From a virus: DNA of 29,909 bases. The stretch spans positions 1 through 29,909 of IMG/VR virus record IMGVR_UViG_3300035204_001582. The stretch is one strand, 5' to 3'. The notes below the pieces were generated by a model that was given only the letters and a program-made list of their open reading frames with translations, made no database searches and was not told the origin of the DNA. This document shows positions 23,839-29,909 of this stretch, one piece after another; position 1 is the stretch's first letter, and every line of letters starts with the position of its first letter. The translations under genes were made by a program, and so were the position numbers.

Positions 23839-24918
23839 ATGTCCTTTGTATTTCACGCCCCTTTTAACTCTGTTTCTTTTGGTCAGGTCTCTACGGCCAT
23901 TCTGAGGGAATTATTTAGAAGGGGCGTGGACTGCAAAATTTCCCCTTTAAAAGGGAGCGCCAATTTTCAGTCGCAAAATTTGCCAGAGGATTTCGTTGAA
24001 TGGTTTAAAGATAGAGTGGACGCCTTCCACAAGACGCACGACAGAAAAGATCCCTGTCTTAATTTATGGCATTTTCAAGACTCTATTCACTCACCCAGCG
24101 AAAAGCAATTTCTTTTTACTTTTTATGAGCTTGATGACCCGACAGAGATAGAGCTTAATACAGCTAAAAATATGGAGAAGGTTATCTTTAGCTCTAAGTA
24201 TGCAGTAGACCTTTTTACCTCCCATGGGGTGGACGCAGTTCACGTACCCCTAGGGTTTGACCACCATAATTTTAACACCACTGAAAAGAGTTACTTTGAT
24301 GATGACAGAATTGTCTTCAATTTGGGTGGGAAGTTTGAACACAGGAAGCACCATGCTAAAATCCTAAAAGCTTGGACTAAGAGGTTCGGAAATGATCCTA
24401 AGGTCCATCTGCAGTGCGCTATATTTAACCCTTTCTTAAGTGCGGAGGATAACAACGCTTTAATTAAAAGTGCATTAGATGGGAATAAGTTTTTCAATGT
24501 GGTCTTTTTAAACAACATGAAAACTAACGCTGAATACAATGATTACCTTAATTCAGCGAATATCATAATTGGCATGTCCGGAGGAGAAGGTTGGGGACTA
24601 CCAGAGTTTCAGTCGGTATCGCTAGGTAAACACGCAGTATTACTTAACGCTCACGCGTATAAAGATTGGGCGGATAGATCTAACTCGGTAATGGTAGACT
24701 CCCTATCAAAAATCGAATGCTATGACGGGATATTTTTCAAGAAAGGTATGCCCTACAATCAAGGTAAAATTTTTGATTGGAATGAAGATGATTTTATTCA
24801 CGGATGTGAAGAAGCTATCAAAAGAGTAAAGAGCAACCCCGTCAATGAAGAAGGGCAGAAATTGAAAGATAAGTTTTCTTACGAAAAAACGGTGGATGCT
24901 CTATTGGAGCTATTATGA
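23839..24918 (+). CDS. Glycosyltransferase (GT-B fold, family 4-like)
   Basis: A 359-residue GT-B enzyme that would transfer a sugar from a nucleotide-sugar donor. The N-terminal domain starts FVFHAPFNSVSFGQVSTAILREL and includes FTFYELDDPTEIELNTAKNMEKVIFSS..AVDLF..HGVDAVHVPLGFD, the usual acceptor-side pattern. The C-terminal donor-binding domain has VFNLGGKFEHRKHHAKILKAW (around residue 163) and GMSGGEGWGLPEFQSVSLGKH at ~245-265, which is the GT4 E-G-x-G-L-P-E signature. The ATG has no Shine-Dalgarno; a TATAAT lies only 4 nt before it. The stop overlaps the next ATG (ATGA). The target could be the host surface, the virion or DNA bases; the sequence does not decide. Confidence 0.85.
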   Translation: MSFVFHAPFNSVSFGQVSTAILRELFRRGVDCKISPLKGSANFQSQNLPEDFVEWFKDRVDAFHKTHDRKDPCLNLWHFQDSIHSPSEKQFLFTFYELDDPTEIELNTAKNMEKVIFSSKYAVDLFTSHGVDAVHVPLGFDHHNFNTTEKSYFDDDRIVFNLGGKFEHRKHHAKILKAWTKRFGNDPKVHLQCAIFNPFLSAEDNNALIKSALDGNKFFNVVFLNNMKTNAEYNDYLNSANIIIGMSGGEGWGLPEFQSVSLGKHAVLLNAHAYKDWADRSNSVMVDSLSKIECYDGIFFKKGMPYNQGKIFDWNEDDFIHGCEEAIKRVKSNPVNEEGQKLKDKFSYEKTVDALLELL

Positions 24919-25802
24919 GCGAAACACAATTGGAAATTGAGAAAATTTACGAAGCTAAAAGGCAAGAATTAACCCCAGAAGCTTACGCGGATTCGATATT
25001 CAACAGAGAAGGGCTAGACTCTTTCGCCAACGCCTTTAGTGAGGGGTTTAAAAGTTCCCACCCTTTTCCTTTCATACATTTCGAAAACATTCTACCCAGA
25101 GACATAGCGAAACAAGTGTCTGAAGACTTTCCCGACCCAGACAAACTAGAGTACTATAGATACGATAATCCACTAGAAAAGAAGATGGCCTTCGACCGCA
25201 TACACAGAATGCCCCATTCCTTAGCCTCCTTATTTTATCAGCTAAATTCTCCAGTTTTCATTAACTTTCTAGAGAGACTAACGGGAATAGAAGGACTGAT
25301 TCCTGACCCCTACCTCAGAGGTGGAGGTTTACACTTAGGAATGAGAGGTTCGAAGCTAGATATACATGTAGATTTTAATATTCACCCCAAATTAAATCTA
25401 TATAGGAGAATTAACGTTATAATATTCTTAAACAAACTGTGGGAACCAGAATGGGGAGGGAACTTAGAGTTTTGGGAGGGTTTTAAAAATGATATCGGAG
25501 ACCATTATTTACTAAAGCGGAGAGAGAGCATCGCTCCTAGCTTCAATAGATTTGTTTGTTTTGAAGTATCAGATAAATCCTACCATGGATACCCAGACCC
25601 AATACGTTGCCCAACTAGATCACCAAGGAAATCGATAGCGCTGTATTACTACACATCCGAAGCCCCAGAAGGCTACGACGAGACTCCTCATTCTACTATT
25701 TACGTAAAGAGGCCTAACGATTCAAACGAACACGATGAGCTAAGAAAACAGAGAGCAAAAGCTCGCTTGTCAACTGAAATTAATTCGGATATATTATCTT
25801 AG
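24915..25802 (+). CDS. 2-oxoglutarate/Fe(II) oxygenase (prolyl 4-hydroxylase type)
   Basis: A 295-residue dioxygenase. The Fe(II) triad is visible as H151-x-D153 (HVDFN) and H224 (YHGYP), with R238 (RKSIALYYYT) as the 2-oxoglutarate-binding residue. FPFIHFENILP at the N-terminal end and RRINVIIFLNKLWEPEWGGNLEFWE mid-protein are typical double-stranded beta-helix segments. P4H-type enzymes are common in marine phages and have been linked to hydroxylation of proteins or sugars. ATGA overlap with the glycosyltransferase suggests coupled translation, so the two may act on the same substrate (inference). A further gene starts 2 nt after its stop. Confidence 0.88.
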   Translation: MSETQLEIEKIYEAKRQELTPEAYADSIFNREGLDSFANAFSEGFKSSHPFPFIHFENILPRDIAKQVSEDFPDPDKLEYYRYDNPLEKKMAFDRIHRMPHSLASLFYQLNSPVFINFLERLTGIEGLIPDPYLRGGGLHLGMRGSKLDIHVDFNIHPKLNLYRRINVIIFLNKLWEPEWGGNLEFWEGFKNDIGDHYLLKRRESIAPSFNRFVCFEVSDKSYHGYPDPIRCPTRSPRKSIALYYYTSEAPEGYDETPHSTIYVKRPNDSNEHDELRKQRAKARLSTEINSDILS

Positions 25803-25804
25803 CT

Positions 25805-26179
25805 ATGCCATTGTACACATACATGCACCCTGATACAGAAGAAACGGTTGAAGTAGTACAGGGCATGAAAGATAAGCATTTCTACATAGATGAAAACGGC
25901 GTCGAGTGGGTAAGAGTTTGGGAACCCACATCCTTAGCGGTAGATACCGGAGCGTTAGATCCATACTCCCAAGATGATTTTGTGAACAAAACTAGAGGTA
26001 AAAATTATTCAGTAGGGGATATGTGGGATCTATCACGAGAACTTCACGAGAAGAGAAAGGCTAAGGACGGCAAGGACAACATAAAAGCTAAACATAATAA
26101 AGACAGGGCTAATCAGATGCAAAAAAAACAGCGCGCAAGGATTAAAGCTCAAACTAAACATGCGCAAAAGAAGTCCTAG
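25805..26179 (+). CDS. FmdB-like small protein lacking the zinc-ribbon cysteines
   Basis: A 124-residue protein beginning MPLYTYMHPDTEETVEVVQGMKD...YIDENGVEWVRVWEP. This resembles the FmdB zinc-ribbon start (MPLYEY.C..CG..FE), but all cysteines are missing and PDT replaces the usual ribbon. A middle acidic part (DFVNKTRGKNYSVGDMWDLSRELHEKR) is followed by a strongly basic Lys/Arg/Gln/Ala tail that could bind nucleic acid. Similar Cys-less proteins occur in marine phages; the function is unknown. It follows the oxygenase with a 2-nt gap. Confidence 0.6.
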   Translation: MPLYTYMHPDTEETVEVVQGMKDKHFYIDENGVEWVRVWEPTSLAVDTGALDPYSQDDFVNKTRGKNYSVGDMWDLSRELHEKRKAKDGKDNIKAKHNKDRANQMQKKQRARIKAQTKHAQKKS

Positions 26180-26231
26180 ATACACTTTATTTTCCTTGAC
26201 AGAAAAAAATTTTAGTAATCCTCTTTTTTTC

Positions 26232-26260
26232 TTTTTTGCGACTTGGATCACATGTATAAT
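26232..26260 (+). promoter_or_regulatory. Candidate promoter for nrdA (TATAAT)
   Basis: A perfect TATAAT lies at 26255-26260 in the 102-nt gap upstream of nrdA, giving a short leader with AAGGGAAG before the ATG. No good -35 sits 17 nt upstream (only T-rich sequence). A perfect TTGACA at 26196-26201 is too far away. This would fit a promoter that needs a phage factor rather than a normal -35 (inference). No clear NrdR box is seen. Confidence 0.4.
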
Positions 26261-26281
26261 ACCATTACAGACTAAGGGAAG

Positions 26282-28714
26282 ATGGAAGCTAAATCAATAA
26301 GCGTAAAGAAGAGAAACGGCCGACTTCAAAAGATAGACATTAATAAGATTAATTTCTGTGCGGAAAGAGCATGTTTAGGACTAGAAGACGTATCAGCGAG
26401 CGAAGTAGTGCTTGACGCTCACGTTCAATTCTACGATAAAATCCCAACATCAGAGATAGATAAGGCTCTCATTATGTCGGCTAGATCTAAAATCGAAAAA
26501 GAGCCTAATTATAGTTATGTCGCAGCGAGGCTCCTTCTAGGAAATATACATAAAGAAGTATTCGGCAGCAGTGTAGACAAGGACGCTTTCGACCACCAGT
26601 ATAGACTCTCCTTCATTAAGAATATTAAGAATCTAGTTAAAGAAGGAATACTCAGCGAAAAGATGTTGGATTTTGATTTGAAAAAACTTTCTTCTGAGCT
26701 ATTATTAGAGAGAGATTTCAAATTTAAATATCTAGGTATACAAATTTTACATGACAGGTATTTTCACAAGATAGATAATAGAACCATGGAATCCCCTCAG
26801 TCCTTTTGGATGAGGGTAGCCATGGGTCTCGCCATAAATGAAAAAAATAAAGAAAAAAAAGCCGTCGAGTTCTACGAAGCAATCTCCTCATTTAGACTTT
26901 GCCCGTCAACTCCGACTTTGTTTAACAGCGGGTCTGTACGCTCTCAGCTTAGCTCTTGTTATCTTAATACTTTCGATGATTCTATAGATGGAATTTTTGA
27001 AGGAGCTTGGCAGGAAGCCAGAAAGTCTAAATTTGCAGGAGGATTAGGTTTTGACGTTACTAACTTTAGATCTACAGGTTCACATATTAAAGGAACGAAT
27101 GGTACATCTAGTGGGCTTATTCCTTGGCTCAAGATTTTCAATGATTTGCTTGTCGCAGTTAACCAAGGAGGCAAACGTCCCGGTGCTGGTTGTGCTTACC
27201 TCGAACCTTGGCACCTAGATATCGAAGATTTTTTGGATCTTAAAAAGAATACAGGTGAAGAGCGAAGGCGCTGCCACGACTTAAATACCGCGAACTGGCT
27301 TCCAGATTTATTTTTTAAATATATTGAGAAAGATGCGGATTGGTACCTCTTCTCACCTTCCGACGTTAGAGACTTACATGATTCCTACGGGGAGGAATTT
27401 AATAAAAAATACAAGAAATATTGTTCTCTAGCAGATAAAGGAGATATAACTAACTTTAAGAAAGTAAGCGCCAAGGGTCTTTGGAAAAAGATGTTAAGAA
27501 GCTTATTTGAAACAGGGCACCCTTGGATAACTTTCAAAGACAGTTCGAATATGCGCTACTCCAATGCTCACGAGGGGGTAGTACATAGCTCTAATCTTTG
27601 CACGGAGATTTTCTTGCACACAATACCCTCTCAATATGATAAAGGCAATAAAACTGAGGTAGGAGAAACGGCGGTTTGTAACCTTAGCTCGGTGAACCTA
27701 AAAGAACACATTAAAGATACCAATAAATTAGATTTTAAATTACTAGCTAAAACAATATCTACACAGATAAGGATGCTCGACAATGTTATTGACCTAAACT
27801 TTTACCCAACAGCAGAAGCGAATAAGTCTAACACTAGGCACCGCCCCATAGGAGCAGGAACGATGGGATGGGCAGACGTATTCAATGCATATAAAGTAAG
27901 CTTTTCCGACGACGAAGCATCGAGATTTTCAGATGAATTATATGAATTTATATCTTTTCACTGCATATTAAACTCCAATAAACTAGCAAAGGAAAGGGGG
28001 GTATATAATTCCTATGAAGGCTCAAAGTGGTCGGAAGGAATACTGCCAGTAGACACTTACAAAAAAGTAATGGATTTTTTAGGTGAGAAGCCTACGATTT
28101 ACAGGGGAAAAAAGTTTGCTCCTGAAGTAGACTGGAAATCCCTTAGAGCAGACATAAGCAACGACGGTATGCGCAACAGCAACACAATGGCTATCGCCCC
28201 GACAGCAACGATCTCTTATATCCAAGGCTGTAGTGCCAGTATAGAGCCAGACTTCTCCACCCTTTTTGTTTATGAAAATAAATCCGGCAACTTAATAATA
28301 CTTAACGATTGGTTCGTTAAGGAATGCAAGGACAGAGATTTATGGACGCCCAATTTCGTCGAGATGCTTAAATCTGTAGACGGAGACGTACTCAGACTCA
28401 ATGGAGATGTGCCAGAAGATTTAAAGCGTCGATTTAAAACCGCATTCGATCACGATCAATTTAAATTGATAGACTGCGCGGCTTCAAGGCAAAAATGGAT
28501 AGACATGGGGCAGTCATTAAATTTATTTAATAATTCCACTTCATTAAAATACTTGAATGATTTATATTTTTATGCTAGAAATAAAGGGCTAAAAAGTACA
28601 TACTATTTAAGAAATAAAAGCGCTAGCAATATAGAAAAGTCTACCAGCACCTCAAGCACCGAGGAGCCTCAGGCTTGTAATATACTAGACCCAACATGCG
28701 AAAGCTGTCAGTAA
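26282..28714 (+). CDS. nrdA: Ribonucleoside-diphosphate reductase class I, large subunit
   Basis: The catalytic subunit reducing NDPs to dNDPs. The 810 residues start with an ATP-cone (about 3-92; ISVKKRNGRLQKIDINKIN), so overall activity is dATP/ATP regulated. Active-site residues are present: C226 and C466 (redox pair), N438, C440 and E442 (NLCTEI), the Tyr pair Y774/Y775 (STYYLR) of the radical path, and the C-terminal shuttle CESC (C806, C809). RPIGAGTMGWAD and APTATISYIQGCSASIEP are the usual NrdA motifs. Numbering is within a few residues of E. coli NrdA up to C466. AAGGGAAG is the ribosome binding site. It pairs with the NrdB downstream, separated by two small genes. Confidence 0.97.
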   Translation: MEAKSISVKKRNGRLQKIDINKINFCAERACLGLEDVSASEVVLDAHVQFYDKIPTSEIDKALIMSARSKIEKEPNYSYVAARLLLGNIHKEVFGSSVDKDAFDHQYRLSFIKNIKNLVKEGILSEKMLDFDLKKLSSELLLERDFKFKYLGIQILHDRYFHKIDNRTMESPQSFWMRVAMGLAINEKNKEKKAVEFYEAISSFRLCPSTPTLFNSGSVRSQLSSCYLNTFDDSIDGIFEGAWQEARKSKFAGGLGFDVTNFRSTGSHIKGTNGTSSGLIPWLKIFNDLLVAVNQGGKRPGAGCAYLEPWHLDIEDFLDLKKNTGEERRRCHDLNTANWLPDLFFKYIEKDADWYLFSPSDVRDLHDSYGEEFNKKYKKYCSLADKGDITNFKKVSAKGLWKKMLRSLFETGHPWITFKDSSNMRYSNAHEGVVHSSNLCTEIFLHTIPSQYDKGNKTEVGETAVCNLSSVNLKEHIKDTNKLDFKLLAKTISTQIRMLDNVIDLNFYPTAEANKSNTRHRPIGAGTMGWADVFNAYKVSFSDDEASRFSDELYEFISFHCILNSNKLAKERGVYNSYEGSKWSEGILPVDTYKKVMDFLGEKPTIYRGKKFAPEVDWKSLRADISNDGMRNSNTMAIAPTATISYIQGCSASIEPDFSTLFVYENKSGNLIILNDWFVKECKDRDLWTPNFVEMLKSVDGDVLRLNGDVPEDLKRRFKTAFDHDQFKLIDCAASRQKWIDMGQSLNLFNNSTSLKYLNDLYFYARNKGLKSTYYLRNKSASNIEKSTSTSSTEEPQACNILDPTCESCQ

Positions 28715-28723
28715 CATAAACCC

Positions 28724-28984
28724 ATGAAAGAGTATAAGGTAACCATAGAAGAGCACGGTAGATACTGCACCTCCTCAGCAGGGGAGGCTGTATCCGAGCT
28801 AGGATTAGTCTTGCAGATCTATCAAGATCTCAAGAAACTTGACTCCTCCGCCGAGGAGGATGTCTTAATTCAAAAAATCCTGATGCAAATCTTACTAGAG
28901 CATTTTAATGACGAAGAAAGCATCCCCATCCCTCAAGAATATAGAGATAAAGATGAAAAAACAGACTACTATGAACAAAACTGA
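28724..28984 (+). CDS. Small acidic protein of unknown function between nrdA and nrdB
   Basis: An 86-residue acidic protein starting 9 nt after nrdA. It is predicted as a beta hairpin (EYKVTIEEHGRYCTS) followed by helices (SAGEAVSELGLVLQIYQDLKKL..., EDVLIQKILMQILLEHF). No family is recognised. Its 3' end overlaps the next small ORF. Position suggests co-expression with the reductase; a modulating role is only a guess. Confidence 0.55.
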   Translation: MKEYKVTIEEHGRYCTSSAGEAVSELGLVLQIYQDLKKLDSSAEEDVLIQKILMQILLEHFNDEESIPIPQEYRDKDEKTDYYEQN

Positions 28985-29129
28985 GATATACTTAACGCAA
29001 ATGTACGACAGCGTAGACAGAATGAACCAATATGAATTAAATGGAGACTTCGTTAAAGCTGAAGAAGAGAAGTATAGACAAACAATTATTAAAAGAAAAT
29101 TCTTTGGCGACAGAAAAAATGAAAAATAA
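28971..29129 (+). CDS. Very small basic/helical ORF between nrdA and nrdB
   Basis: A 52-residue ORF (MNKTEIYLTQMYDSVDRMNQYELNGDF...) from the ATG at 28971, predicted helical with a basic C-terminus (IKRKFFGDRKNEK). It overlaps the preceding gene by 14 nt and nrdB by 11 nt, as expected for a compact operon. An upstream in-frame ATG at 28953 is possible, and the ORF may also extend to 28908. No family is recognised; it could be a real small gene or an artefact of the overlap. Confidence 0.45.
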   Translation: MNKTEIYLTQMYDSVDRMNQYELNGDFVKAEEEKYRQTIIKRKFFGDRKNEK

Positions 29130-29909
29130 AAAAGATGGGATGTTACTAGGTGAAAACTTAGCTGGGGTAAATCAGATATTACCTCATAAACATCAGTACG
29201 CTTGGGATTTATTTCTAAAAGGGGTAGCGAACAACTGGAGCCCAGCGGAGATCAATATGTCGGATGATATATCTCAGTGGAAGGGAGACGCATTAACAGA
29301 CGACGAGAAATTACTTGTCAAAAGGTGCCTTGGCTTTTTCGCTGGAACCGAATCGCTAGTTGGTAATAATTTACTACTTACCGTTAACCGTTGGGTAACA
29401 GACCCAGAATGTCGCCAGTACATCCTCAGGCAAGCGTACGAGGAGTCTCTACACAACTGGACCATCGTTACTTGTTGCGATAGTTACGGGTTAAAGATTT
29501 CCGAAGTTTATGAAGCGTATTTAAACATTCCATGCATAAAAGATAAAGATGATTTTTTGATGGGTATTACCACCAGTGTTAATCGTCCCGACTTTAACAC
29601 GAAAACGGTAGAGGGAAAAAGAGAATTTCTTCGAAATCTTATTACTTATTATACTATTTGCGAAGGAACGTTTTTCTTTAGCGGCTTTGCCATGCTTCTC
29701 GCCTTGGGTAGACAAAACAAGCTCCCCGGACTTTCCGATCAAATTAGGTACACCCTTAGAGATGAGAGTTTGCACATAGAATTTGGGGCGTATTTAATAA
29801 ACACCATTAAAGAGCAGTATCCTTCGGTGTGGACAAAAAAATTCGAGCAAGAGACCGTGAACCATATCAAAAAAGCTGTCGAGCTTGAGATAAGATATGC
29901 TCACGATGT
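29119..29909 (+). CDS. nrdB: Ribonucleotide reductase class I, radical-generating small subunit (3' end outside window)
   Basis: The frame is open to the right edge (263 codons seen). The protein resembles chlamydial-type R2c: LGFFAGTESLVGNN, NRWVTDPECRQYILRQAYEESLH, REFLRNLITYYTICEGTFFFSGF, GRQNKLPGL and RYTLRDESLHIEFG. Metal ligands are E78, E109, H112, E182, E216 and H219. The position of the radical tyrosine (four after H112) is I116, not Tyr. Every one of these residues lies exactly 11 below the published Chlamydia trachomatis R2c numbering (E89, E120, H123, F127, E193, E227, H230), so the alignment has no gaps there. It is therefore class Ic- or Id-like, lacking the Fe2-tyrosyl radical. 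The ATG at 29119 overlaps the previous small gene. Confidence 0.95.
   Translation, partial: MKNKKDGMLLGENLAGVNQILPHKHQYAWDLFLKGVANNWSPAEINMSDDISQWKGDALTDDEKLLVKRCLGFFAGTESLVGNNLLLTVNRWVTDPECRQYILRQAYEESLHNWTIVTCCDSYGLKISEVYEAYLNIPCIKDKDDFLMGITTSVNRPDFNTKTVEGKREFLRNLITYYTICEGTFFFSGFAMLLALGRQNKLPGLSDQIRYTLRDESLHIEFGAYLINTIKEQYPSVWTKKFEQETVNHIKKAVELEIRYAHD

Noticed and set aside
1-29909. tRNA genes, CRISPR arrays or insertion sequences
   Set aside because: No T-loop/acceptor pattern, no regularly spaced repeats and no transposase or terminal inverted repeats were seen.

Overview
The window is a stretch of a tailed double-stranded DNA phage with a long non-contractile (siphovirus-type) tail. The evidence is a tape measure protein of more than 2,440 residues, a set of homologues of the lambda tail-tip proteins M, L, K, I and J, and a nucleotide-metabolism block (class I ribonucleotide reductase, dCMP deaminase, dNMP kinase) with a phage sigma factor. 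No integrase, tRNA, CRISPR array or transposon is visible, so a lytic phage is likely but not proven. Auxiliary genes (FkbM methyltransferase, two glycosyltransferases, a prolyl-hydroxylase-type oxygenase) resemble those of aquatic phages. The host cannot be named; it is presumably an aerobic bacterium, because the reductase is class I.

Layout. 1-7335 (+): tape measure, open at the left edge. 7332-16707 (-): a tightly packed, often overlapping tail-tip operon in the order M, L, K, I, J and two distal proteins, meeting the tape measure tail to tail. 16781-17845 (+): a lone predicted tail protein with a TIG/Ig-like C-terminus, divergent from M across a perfect inverted repeat. 17837-20779 (-): Rad52/Erf-like protein, glycosyltransferase 9-type protein, small membrane protein, dCMP deaminase and small DNA-binding protein. 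From 20858 (+) to the right edge: a small unknown protein, a ~350-nt gene-free stretch that looks like a structured non-coding RNA with its own promoter and terminator, FkbM methyltransferase, dNMP kinase, sigma factor, DUF736-like protein, glycosyltransferase 4, 2OG-Fe(II) oxygenase, FmdB-like protein, nrdA, two small genes, and nrdB, which is cut by the right edge.

How it fits together. NrdA/NrdB, the deaminase and the dNMP kinase would raise dNTP supply. The sigma factor probably reprograms host RNA polymerase, perhaps at AT-rich TATAAATA/TATAATA elements. The tail genes build a very long tail with a lambda-like tip whose M and L homologues carry sugar-binding-like modules. The transferase/oxygenase genes suggest modification of a glycan or protein, target unknown.

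The points most worth attention are the candidate structured RNA at about 21290-21647, the NrdB that has an isoleucine where the radical tyrosine should be but keeps all six metal ligands in chlamydial R2c spacing, and the inverted tail-tip module.
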